A stretch of DNA of 64,000 nucleotides from Burhinus oedicnemus (taxonomy: Eukaryota; Chordata; Aves; Charadriiformes; Burhinidae), in contig VFFE01009197.1 in the NCBI GenBank assembly GCA_008921705.1, forward strand, positions 1,712,716-1,776,715, in the 5' to 3' direction. The notes below the pieces were generated by a model that was not told the origin of the DNA, searched no databases, and saw nothing but the letters and a program-made list of their open reading frames with translations. Within the stretch, counting starts at the first letter, position 1. The number at the start of each line of letters is the position of its first letter. The position numbers and the translations under genes are program-made. Shown one piece after another: positions 1 to 32,400 of the stretch.

Positions 1-20270
<20,270 letters not shown>

Positions 20271-23064
20271 AGGCGCCGCAGCAGCTGGCCTGGAGTGGTT
20301 TAGGAGGGAGCGGGTGTGGGGTTTGCAGCCCACTGGGGACGTGGGGTGAAGAGCGTGGCGTGTCGGGCCGCCGTCATCTTGCACCCCTTGTATGGCACCT
20401 TCTGCCAGCCCTGCTGAAGGCAGAGCGGGGAGAGGTGGTGTTTTTTGAAAAGTAGGACCTGTGGATTAAAAAGAAAGAAAAACCACACACAAAACCCCTA
20501 AATGGATTACATCCTAAATCCTATGGATTAGAAAACCCTAAAAAAATCCGACGAGGATATGAGTATTACATTACATGCTATATTTTTTCAGTGTGTACGT
20601 CATAGTACTTACAGTGATGGTAGCAGCTAAGCTAAACAACACTTCCTTTGTTATGAAAATACTAATTTTCTGTATCCTTATATCCTTCAAGTAAGAGGAC
20701 TTGTTTTCCTGTACTCTTTGTGTCCTAGGGAAAAAAAATAGTAGGCAGACCGAAGTGCAGAAAAAGGTGAAGAAGTCAAGACAAGGAACTTCGTGGTACG
20801 TGAACTCTGCAAACCAGGTGAGTACCACAAGCAGAGTTGATCTGAGCCACTTGGAGCTCCTCCAAGGAGCACAGTAAGTAGCTAGGTTTCTTCAGCCAGC
20901 CTAATGCGAGCTTGTCCTTTTCCTGCATACTGCTCAAAAGCATGGTGGAACAGCATGGGAAGTAGGAAAATGTAGGAAGAAGAAAAAGGAGGGAATTTTA
21001 ACCAGCACTGAGACATCTGTAATTGCTTAAGTGTGTTCAGAGCCTAGAATGGAATTCAGGAATCACAAGTCTCAATTTGATTGTTTATTTTAACCCTTTA
21101 TTTTGTAAACATTGCAAAATGTACATTTTACCTCCTGGTGATGACTGGACTTTGTACTGGATGACATTGTACTACTCAGTTCATTTTGTTACAGATGTTT
21201 TTGCTGAAGACTTAAAGGAACTGGGGATTTGTGTAGGGATAAACACGATTCTGTATGATGGAATTTCTGTGTATTTAATAATTTGCTTTTTTAGAAACTT
21301 TGAACACACTTGAAAGTACTCTGAAAGACCATTATATTTTGTAAGTCAAAAGTCAGGCTGATATTGCAATCTTCATTTGTCCTTGTTGTCAGTATGCATT
21401 CATATGTATCATCATTTCAATATGTGTTTAATGGTAGGATCTCTTCAACATTCATGGTGCATGGGAAAGGTCATGCTCCTGCAATTAATCAAAGCTATTT
21501 AGTGAATGAAATTATTGTGTGGAGGATCTGTCTGTCATTACCTACGACAGAGGGATGGTATATATTCAGTGAGAGATGGGATTTTAAGAAGGGGAGAATC
21601 ATCTTTGAATTAAGCTATTTGAATTCTGCCCAGGAACATCAAATGCTGTCCAAGGACACTGCCTGAGAGTTTAACCAGCTCTAATTTAGGTTCTATAGAA
21701 GTTAACCAATTTTCATCTGTTTTAAGCAAGTGAACTTACACAGGACTTTTTGTTTACCTAGGAGTATTTTTTTTTTAATATTTATTCACCTAGTGTTTTA
21801 TTTATCAGTGTCTCAGCAAGGCTATTCCATTTTCTGTCCCAGAGGACTGCGTGCTGCTGGACAGTTCACTTCTCACTACAGCTTCTGTTTGTATATTACT
21901 CATTTTCTGAATGCACGTCTTGAAATTGTGTGGTCTGATTTAGAGAAGAGCTGAACTTTACAGCTGCAATTTAAGTGACTGGGAGCTGGGCCCGGAAAGA
22001 CACATGGTATTACCAGTTCTGGCAAATCAAGCCACTGCACCTTAAATTGCTCCCCAAAATGCAGAGTTATTTTGTTTCTTTACTCTTTCTGCCAATCAAT
22101 CCACAATCTTCCTTCATAGGCATGTTATGAAGATAAGTTCAGTAAAGACTCAGATATTAGGGAGGGATGTGATAAAATAGCCCATGATTAAATCAATACA
22201 ATGTGTTTACAGTTAGTATAATTACAGCTGAGTAGATAAGAAATAGATAGCGAGTACCTTGCGTTCTGTGCAGTGAATGAGGTGAGAAAATGTCTGTATC
22301 CCAGTACTTCCTAGCTTTTAAAAGTAGGTTTTGCGATCTCAGTACGTCTTTACTTTTTATCAGCAGTGTATGATGATGAGTATTCAATACTCAGTTACTG
22401 CAAAATTATTGTTGTTCTCATACACTTCTTAGACTTGTATGATTTTCATAAGGAATAGCAAAGTGCACTTAGGACCTTAAAGCTTTTTGATGAAACATGA
22501 CAATTAAGTACAGCAATTAAATGTTGTGACATATCTTTCAGTACACACTCAAAAGCATGCTAAGAAATTGTAAAAGGAGACAGTTCTAAGGCAGGAGACA
22601 TTGATGAGCAACCCTGCTGTTTCTGTTACACAGTAAAATTATGAAGTGAATTTTCTGCTTGCTTAAATTCAAAGTCATGCATTGCAGCACTGCGTTAGCA
22701 TTAGAGACTGTTTTGGATAGAGGAGAGTAGGCTGGGAGGCAGACAGTGCAGCTGCATGCTCAGTGAGAAGTTACTGAAAACATGGGTTGACTTAGCATAG
22801 TTGCTGCAGTGCTCTACTGTCTTTTTCCATACGTCAGTGATGAGACCAGTATGGAGTCGGTGCATCCTTCTCAGACTAAAATGACAGTGCAAGGAACGTA
22901 AAAATACCTCCAGTTGGTGGGGTGGTTAGCTGGCATGGTAGACAATTGGAACAGGATAGATGTATTAGGAATATGAGATAATTTTACATGCATATCAATG
23001 TACACCTGAGTAAGTCTGATAAAGAACAAAAATGGCAATTTCTTAGTCACAAAGAATGCAATTA
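20271..23064. other. Intergenic, no gene recognised
   Basis: AT-rich DNA upstream of NUP210. Short open frames (such as 21023-21313 and 21364-21666) match no family I know and have no supporting context. Confidence 0.7.
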
Positions 23065-23345
23065 TAGAACGATAGAGGGAGTACTTTAATGAGCTGCTTA
23101 ATCATGAGAGGGATAAAGGCAAACAATAAGTGTTTATTCTCCAAGCAGCTGAGCCATTTGGGGAAGAATTATGTTTTAAGGAGGTTTAAGAGGCAATCAA
23201 AATACATGCAGTAAATAACAAAACACCAGGTGCTGATAATGTTTCTACTGACATATGACAATAAAAGGGGGAGAATTATTGAAAGATTTTATGAACTCGG
23301 TTGGTCTGAAGATCTGAAAACACTCCCAAGGAAGCAAAGAGACAT
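23065..23345 (+). mobile_element. Degenerate LINE reverse-transcriptase fragment, probably RTE-like
   Basis: Translating the plus strand across stop codons and a frame change gives REYFNELLNHE near 23077, then EAIK and NNKTPGADNVSTDI, then a RIIERFYEL-like stretch. This order (W-x-EYF-x-ELLN, then AIK...NNK-PGAD) is typical of the early reverse-transcriptase region of LINEs, best matching the RTE/BovB type as I remember it. It differs from the CR1 copies in this window. Several stops show it is an old dead copy. The clade assignment is tentative. Confidence 0.55.
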
Positions 23346-26300
23346 ATACTTGGACTGAATCTTTTAAATTAATCAGTTACTGGTGGAAATATATCTTTTC
23401 TAAAGCTACAGAAAAACTGTATTAATATATCATGAGGTGATCTTCTGTTCATAGTGAAATAATTTTAAACCCTTATTCAAAACAAGTGTTTGAATGGCAC
23501 AATGATGATGGTGTCTGTTCACCTATCTTACCTTTGAATTGCCTCAGTGCTTCCCCAGCCGTCAGATCTCAAGGGTATGCAATGTGTGTGTCTCATGCCT
23601 TTCGGCAGTAGAAGGACTTGCGGGGCTCATCATGTTCAGAAAGGCTAAACCAACTTGATATGAGTACTAAGCATGTATCTAATATTAGGGTTATGCATGC
23701 GTGCTTTCCTGGATTGAGGCCTGAGTCTCTGACAAATTTTCAATGAAGAAAACCTCAGGTTCTAGAGTTCATTCAGGGAAAAAAAGGTTACTAAAAAACC
23801 ATCTGGCTAAGGAACACCTGACTTTATTTTCAGGCATTTCATATTTTAAAATGTCTGAATAATTTTTAAATTAAAGATTTTAATATTTAAAAACACTCCT
23901 CAACCAAAAAAATCCTAACCAACCAACACCACAAACCAGACCAAGCCTCAAAAATCTCCAACTCTGAATAATTGCAACTCAAAAAGTAAAATTCCAGCAA
24001 AATGGTAAGGTACGGAAGATTATTTTGAAGTGTCCTGGGTCAAGCTAACTCAAAACAGTTCCAACCATAACCCTTGCAGGTATGTCTGTACTCGTGTGTT
24101 AACAGTATAGAGCTGGCTCTGTGTCGTATCAGCAGCTAAATGCACTGTGTACAATTTAATTGTAAGAACAGTTTAATTAAACTGGAAGAATCAGGGCTCA
24201 CACAGTAGAACAATGAAAAATATTCTGTGCTATCATGCTCCTGAACCTCTTAAATAAAATAATATTTGATTTAAAGGCTACAGACTGACTGGCAAATAAT
24301 ACTAACGCATTTAATGAAAAGACTAGGGACTCTAGGGATGAAGCTGTGGTTGAGAAGAGATGGGGAGTTGCCTACACCAGGCTGAGCAGGAGATGAAAAG
24401 GGCAGGTTAATAGACTTGGAGCAAGAAAGTGGTCTGGGAATAGCAACTTAAGGTGAGAATAACAGTGACGGGCCTTTTTTTGTCTGATGTTGTCTGTATT
24501 TAAGGTGAAGAATAAAACAGCATCCTGCAAAAATTGCTGGGAAAGATGGTCAGTTTTCATCCTCCTTATCAGGCTGCATCTTACAACATTTTGGCTACCC
24601 ACTTTGTGTTTCTCTTATCCATTGCTCATCTCAAAGTACAGTGCTTTACATGTATTTCCTGGCTGACCAGGTCTATGGCTTTCATTCCTGTGCTTTTTTC
24701 CTGCTTAGTTTCCCGTCTGGTTCCATCCTCATAGCTGCAGAACCTTGCAAAATATCTCCACCAAAGAAAACATCAGTCAAAGAAGTATTTAAAGTAGTTC
24801 ATTATAGGAAAAGATACTTAAAAAATAGTCAACACAGGAACAAGATTACAACCGGTATCCCTTAGTACTAGCAAAAGGCTCATGGGAATTAGTAGTTCAT
24901 AGATCATTGTATTTGAGCATGTGGTTATAACCATTCATTATTTAAAAATCAAGTGGAAGGTCTTACGTACATACAAATGTACACAGTGCTTGAGCTTGAC
25001 TGGCAAAACTCATTAATTAGGTATTGGTCCTGCCACCAGAAGTGAATGGGATGTGTTCCTGCCTCTGCATTATATCTGTATTCAGCTGTTCCTGTCTACC
25101 TACAGAGATTGAATTGTAAGAGGGGGCATTATACTTCATTACTTTAAAATAGGTATCACAGACTTACAGAGTACCTGAAACAACATTCCTTTTTCAATTA
25201 TTTCTTTATCACTTTCTCTACTAGTAATGTTCCATTTGCTGTATTAGACTTTCTGTATTTTCGTACGCCTATTGAAGATTTTATGAGAACATCCTCTCAG
25301 CCTTACAACTGTTCTCTGCAGAGATAATGATGGGTTGATAGCATCTATGAAATGGAACGCTTTGTTTGTGCCTGCCAGTATTTTCCTTCCAAGAGAAGAT
25401 GTTTTACCAAATGAAAGCATCAATTCACTAAATTTCTAAAATTAAGGCAGCCAGTTAATGGTAATAAGGAAGGAAAATCTAAAATTCCATCAAGGTTGAG
25501 TTCCTTCAAATTATTCAGAAAGAAGCACCTGTGTTTAGAAAAATCAGTAAAAGAAGGGCCAAACCTGCCATTCTTTGCATAGTCTAATCTGCCAGGGATG
25601 TCACTGGGAGATTTGAATGTGTACCAGGTAAGTAAGATTGAGTCCCAAAAGAGAAATGTAGCTCTTCTTAAATCTCTGTTCATATCGTATAAATCTATTT
25701 GATATGCAAGCCTTTCCCAGATGGTATAAAACCCCAAGACCTTACTAAATTATTCAGGATGAATCTGATAACGCTGCAATTATGAAACAGTAACAGATAA
25801 AAATAAATGTTTTTCACTTCAGAGTTTATCTACCTTTCTAATGTAAATTTATGGTTGTTAAAGTAGGTTATTTATAGCTGTCTTTTCAAGCTGTTACATA
25901 ATAGTGCTTTTGCCATGTGCCTTTATACACAGATAGAAATCATATTAATGAGCTATTCACTGAACAACTGAATGAATGCCTGAGTGATGAGAATTCACAA
26001 GAAAGAGACAAGTGACAAACAACCAAAAATCCCAACCTTTGTTTCTGCTTTAAATACACCAGGGAAATTTAGGAAAACATAGTAGTCTTAAATCTTAAAA
26101 ATAATTAATACAGTTTATAAACAAGCATGTGAATATGTTTAATGACTTAGTTAATAGTACTACGGAAAGTGAATTATGATCTTTTCAAGGTTACTTGGTT
26201 TCAAATTATGGTACGTACACCTCAGAAATTTTAAGTGGGCAATCAAGTACAATAATTCTGTATTGGTTTGTTATTTTCTATGCTTTAAACACCAACACAG

Positions 26301-29119
26301 GACAATTTATAGAATTCCACCATCGTTTTTATTTTTCCCATTCTCTTCCTGCAGTAGTCTTCTGACCTCACTTATCTCAGCACTGGCAATAATCTAGAGG
26401 GCTTCTGTACCTACACAGCAAGGCTGTCAGACTTCCTCTGTTTCTCCATATATACTGGCAGTATATAGTGTGCATTTGAACTGTAAAATCACAATTTTTT
26501 ATTCAAAATAAATTATTTTTTTTCCCATTTGAATCTATACATAAGTAGAACAAATTCAGCCTCTTTTGCTGACCTTGAAGAAACCTAACACAAATTCTGT
26601 TATGTGTATAAGTCCTTCCAAAGGAGATTTCGCTTACTGCAGTGGAATGATTGTAGAAAAGCAGGAGGTGCTGCAATACACAACAGAATGTAACAGATCA
26701 TGTACACACTGCACTGAAGCAAACCAATTCCTATTTTGTCTCCTTAATTCCTTTCAGAGTCTCTTTTCCAGGTAGGCCACCTACCAATCAAGTTACCTTG
26801 GGGAATGGAATATTCAACATTGAGTAAAGATACCATTCACAAAACAAAAAATCTTATCTTCAATATGAATTTGCAACTGCAGATTTGTAACAAAAAAGTT
26901 AAATAGAGTGTCACTGAGACAAATTCAGTGCAGATAGGGAGGCACTGGACAGAGACTTTAAAGGTCTCTTGCTTTTTAAAAATACTTTCAGAATCCTGGC
27001 AAATCAAGGTCTAGTCCCAGCAACACAGACACAGCTTGCGTGAGTAAAATTGTGCCCAGGCTAGCAAAGTATGGCACAGCAAGCTAAATTCCACGGCCTT
27101 TGAAACTGAGGTCTGAATTGTGCTGCTTGTAGCCATCTCTACATGCATACAACTTACTCCTTTTGTTGATTTTTGTTTCTGTGTTGACTCTCACTCATCC
27201 TAGTTACATGCAAGCCCCATTTTCACTTTTGCCCTTTCTGTCCTGGATCTTACACTGCCACTTTACCACTGGTACAGTGTGCTTCACAGGTATTTAATTA
27301 CTGTGTTTTCACAACTCCCCATTATCCTCATTTTGCAGACGTGCAACTAAAACGCGTGAAAGATACCAGAGATTATGCTAGAAATTCCATTCTTAACATT
27401 CAATATCCCTAACATACCATGCACCTTCCCAGTCTGCTATTTGTTTGCATTTCCCATATGGCCTATATCATGTCTAGAAATGTGATTTGGGTGAAATTTG
27501 CAGGCTAAGACTTTCTTCAGACAGGACATTAGCATTAGCTCTTGCTGGGCACATGAAAGTCTTGCACGCAGCCTCTGTGCATACTAAAATCTGTACAGAT
27601 CTGAGGACAGTTGACTGTACTATCTGGCCAAATGTTCCCCTGAACAACAAACATCTAAATTGCCATGGTGGGTATATGGAGAAGATGTAGGACACACTGA
27701 ATACTGCCCTACTCTGGCATAACCACTGGAAGTATAGTCTAGTCCGGTTACAATGACCTTCACTTAGGTTTAGGCCCCTAATTTATCTTTGAGATTGAGT
27801 CTCAATTCGTTAAATTGGCAATCCGGATGATTAAATGTGAGTGTGTACCTAATGATGCAGATAGCATCCAGTAGGACTTAAAAGGCAGAATGCTCCATTT
27901 TTATTTTTTTTTAAACTTTAGCAGAATTTTCTTAGTATCACACATTAGGAACCTGTATCTGCCTTCAGGCATTTTGTAAAATCTTCTTCTAACCTAAGTA
28001 AAGGAATCTGCTTTGACTAGAACCTATATTGAAAACTTCAGTAAAACATGGCACATTTCCCAAAGAACTTTATGGCTTCCTACAAAAAGGCCTATTAGCT
28101 CAGTAATACAGGTTATTAAAATGTTGGTAATTTAAATACATTATTACACCTGTATACTTTTTGCAAACATTTGTGCTAATAAAATTTGATCTCTCAAAAT
28201 GTTCATGAATCAAGGAGGTTCATTTCAAGAGCATGTGAATATTCATTAGTATTTTTTGTATTATTCTTCCAGCTCTTTGGTACAAAGTTCAAACAACAGG
28301 ATTTTTACTTGGAAGACACTAATTAGTGTCTTTAAAGTTGCTGTTTTTTACGTGCTGAAGTATAATAGTTTCAGAAATAACTCTAGACGTTCTGCTGATG
28401 TTTATAACACATCTAAGTTTTAATACATTAGTTTTTATATCAGTGGCAGAACGCTAAGTAACTGCCCTTTTTTGGGTGGCTTGATGATGTTTCTTCCAAA
28501 TATATTTTTTGCTTATATAAATGTCTGCTACAGATATGGTACAAAAGTGTCAGAGAAGTGTGAGAAATTTTCTGATATCTAGAAAATACTAAATGACTTT
28601 GACAAGGAAGCATGCCATGCCAACATGATTATAGCTATAATAGTCACCAGTTTAGTTCAATTTGTTCATCTTTTACTTTAGGCTTGATTAGCTATAAATT
28701 TTATACCTGGTCCTCTCTGGATCACATACCTAAACAAGTTTTGACGTTCTAAGGATATTCTAGCCAAGGCACTTTTTACAATTTCATAGCGGGGGAAGGA
28801 AATGCTTAAGGTACTGCTTGATAGCTCAATGATTCTGTAAACAGCAAGTGAAACAAGTATACAGAGGTGATGTTTCTTCTTTTTTTTTTTTTTTTAAATT
28901 GGTTTGGTTTATCCTTAAACAGCCTATTTTTTCACAAGTCCCATAAAGGTCCATGGAAATTGCAGGTGCTTGTACTTGCAGAGCTTCGGGTGGGTGGGTG
29001 GTTTGTTTTTTTCCTTCAGATTAGGGATAAATCACAAGTCATCCTGATTTTCACTGTCAACACTATTGTTCTTACGTAGAGAATTTAATTCATTAGACTG
29101 TCAGTTTTCAATTCAGTAG
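23346..29119. other. Intergenic, no gene recognised
   Basis: About 5.8 kb of AT-rich sequence. A tgtcctgggtcaagct motif at 24031 resembles the start of some avian LTRs, but I could not find a matching end. Nothing else supported. Confidence 0.65.
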
Positions 29120-29440
29120 GAGGTTAATATTAGTATGTCCCAAGGATCTGTACTGTAGTTAGTATTTAATACATTCATTAATTATCCAGAAAGGCAGAAA
29201 TGAGGGGTATAACAAAAAAATGAGGTCAGCAGAATTTGCAGATGACAAAATTATTTAGGTCTTTGTAAGAGAAGGCTGTGATGAACTTCATGGAAACAGA
29301 ACTAGACAAATTGGCAGCATAATGGTTGCTGAAATTCAGACATGAACAAATGCAGGGTAGAGCACATTAGACTGAAAAATCTGAGCTGCTAGTGCGCATG
29401 GCCTTGTTCTAACTTATTGCTAACTGCTAACGAAAAAAAG
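29120..29440 (+). mobile_element. Old, decayed CR1-type LINE fragment (reverse transcriptase)
   Basis: In one frame VPQGSVL is followed by a stop and then LVFNTFIN, which corresponds to the CR1 reverse-transcriptase motif PQGSVLGP..FNIFIND. Next comes EFADDK, the catalytic Ala-Asp-Asp motif, and further on NKCRVEH, matching NKCKVLH of CR1. Frameshifts and stops separate the blocks. It is far more diverged than the CR1 copies near HDAC11, so it is much older. Confidence 0.75.
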
Positions 29441-32400
29441 AGCACCCAGTACAATTAAAAACTCTTTTCAATGCCCAGCAGTGGTCCAAATCTAAGTAAG
29501 GTGTTGTAATACAAAAAATAGCACAGAAAAGACCCAAAATATGGTGGAAAAATATTAGTTCCAGTTTTACTTTGAACTTTACAATAAGCTAGGGTCATTC
29601 CATCTCACGTGAGGTGTGATAGGAGAGGGCTGTGTCTCTAATAATTCCTAAATCCATCTTCAAGTCTATTTTGTTTCTGATGCAAGAAGCTGGAAGCCCA
29701 TTGTTATACCACATGCTGGGTTGTGTAGGATTATGTGAAGACAGTTTGCTTCCCTTTGCTTTAATTATCAAACTCAGTGCCATTTGGTGATATTCTCTTG
29801 AATGTACTGCTGTCGGTTTATCAAGAGATCTGCTCTCTACAAGATGTCATCAGTCTACTTTTATTCGTTTATGATTACCCTGAGCACATCAATATCATCT
29901 TCCATTTTATTTCTCCCGACTAGCTGGCATCTTGATGACACCATTTATTATGTTCTTTATAAATGTTTCCCCTTGGGATCATGGAGACACATTTGTATTC
30001 TCTTCCCACCTCCCACCCCCCATTTGCTTTTCTTACTGGTTTTGGCTCCTTTTGAGTAAGTTCTCACCATCTCAGATCAGTTCTGTGCATAACACGCATA
30101 CTAATAGGGGGATAAAGAGAGAGGAAGATCAGCTTCTAAGTTCATTAGCATTACACACACTGAGGTTAAAGCCAAGGTTAGCTACACTATAAGCAACAGT
30201 AATCCTACAAGACTAAATAGTTTTGTTAGATGAATTCTGCTCCAGTGTGAAATTGCAATTTTTAACTTTTTCTCCAGTAGAACTGCCAAACAGTCCTTTG
30301 TAGCTGTGGTGGTAACCCAGAACCGAAACCACAGAAGGGTGTAAGTCAACAGGCTTTCATGCAATTTGAAAATTTTGGCTCATTTTAGTAACAGTAGACC
30401 AACATTGTTCTTACTTTTCTCATGTAAGAGGTTTGCAACAAGTTGCGTGAAACATATGAATAAAATTAGAAGAATCTCCATATAGCCCAATATTGGCTTA
30501 TTTTACAATCACGGAGTTCTACTGAAAATTTGTAAGATTCTTCAAGCATTTCAGGTAAGATCCCCCAAAAGTGCCGTGCTGTTTTATATAATAGGTATCT
30601 GTCATAATTCATAGAAAGAGGAAAAAAGGATTTAAAGGAACTCTGCAGCATGTAGTTTCTCTTTGTGAATTATGCTCCCCATGTTTTTATGCAATAGCAT
30701 AAATTAATTACAAGGATGCCAATTTTTGCTCTGTGTTTATCAAATGAAATTACCCAGATTCCCAGTAGTATGTTGTATGAAGGCCTACTTTTTTGCAAAT
30801 ACTTAGGTTGATGAAAAATTAATTTTTCACTTATTAGTTCTCATTTCACAATCAGAATCTTCTTTGTTCATAACTGACTGCTGTAACAGCTTTGAGTCTT
30901 TGATTATTACCAATTATTTAAATAAAGATTTGTTATTATTTGAAAGTTTGAGCCTTTTGGCTCTAAGTAATTAATAGGAAAGGATGAAGGAAAAAAGGTA
31001 GTGAATTATTCACTAACATTTGGCTTAACTACAATCAAATGACCCTTTCAAACTGAGAAGCACTTGGTGAAAAGCAGAAGACAAACGAAATTTTTCTGCA
31101 TAAATCATGAATAGCCCTTATTTTTAAATTGAAACCCCAAATTTAATAAAACAAAAAATACCCTACACTATCTATTCTGTAGCTTTGTAATATGATGTAC
31201 TTTGTTTTCGTTAGTTCAGAACACATTCTGTTTGACCTTCATGGAGCTTTCTTTCAGATCTGATCTTGCAACTGCTTAGCTTTAGGGACTGTAATTCTAT
31301 TCCACTAAAAAAAAAAAAATGATGCTGAAAGCTCCATAAAGACTTTTTCCTTCCAACTTACGCTTGATTTTGGTCTTGCAATGAACTAAACAGATGAGTT
31401 GTATTGCAGGACTATGTGTGTGTGCAAGTACTATATTTGCAAAAAACATTATTTTCTTCAGAATTCAAATATTAAGCAATATCTCAGTCATTTAACTATG
31501 CTCTTTTCTTAATCCTAGATCTTCTTGTAAAGGACATAATTTAATTATAAACAATTCAGTAGAGCACAAGATGCTCCTTCAGTGCAAAAGCTATCTGTAA
31601 AGGATCTAAATATTTTATTGACTTTCTAAATTTTTTTAAATAATTACATCATTATAATTACAGGTGCTCCACCCCTCAGCAGATTTATGCATGTACTTAC
31701 CCTTGTATACTGCATGTCCTCTGAATTGTTATATTTAAATTGCATCTTTTGCTATAAATTGATCCAGATTTGTGAGATGAGTGTATCTGAAGTGGATATA
31801 TGGCCTGGAGTTCACGTTTGCGTGCATTTTGCAACTACTGTCCAGAATCCTGCTATAGACTCTACATTCTGTTCCACTGGCACTTGGTTGGTGCAGGTAG
31901 AGACCAAAGTTCAACTCTGATGACTTAGAAGGCCAAGCAAGATATGTTTTTAACCAGATAAACCTACTTTTCTTTCAAAGGGGACTGTAATGAATTGCCA
32001 AGCAGAAAACAGATGGTTTTTAATGTTTTCTCTATTTAAATGAAAAATTTAAAAAAAGTCTGTCTTTTAATGCATTAGAGACAATTGGAGAGAACATATC
32101 ATTCCCAAAACAGAGCTTATCTGCCCTGCAAGCCAGGGCTTCTAGTTCAGGCTGGTGACCTGAATTCATACCTGGCTATTGATTATATCCGATTATATAC
32201 TTACATACATTGTGTGTTTGTATTTTGCTGCAGTGCGTCATTTACTCTTCATCTGTGCTGCCTTTTTGCCTGATAACAGAGCAAATCCTCAGCGCACTAG
32301 CCTGCATTGATAATGAACGAATAATGTTAATTACATTTTAGCCATGGTATTACAAATGGGTATTACACACTTGGCTTAGTAATGCAGTTGAAATAAACAG

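Noticed and set aside
24031..24090. tgtcctgggtcaagct, similar to the start of some avian LTRs
   Set aside because: No polyadenylation signal, CA end or duplication could be paired with it.
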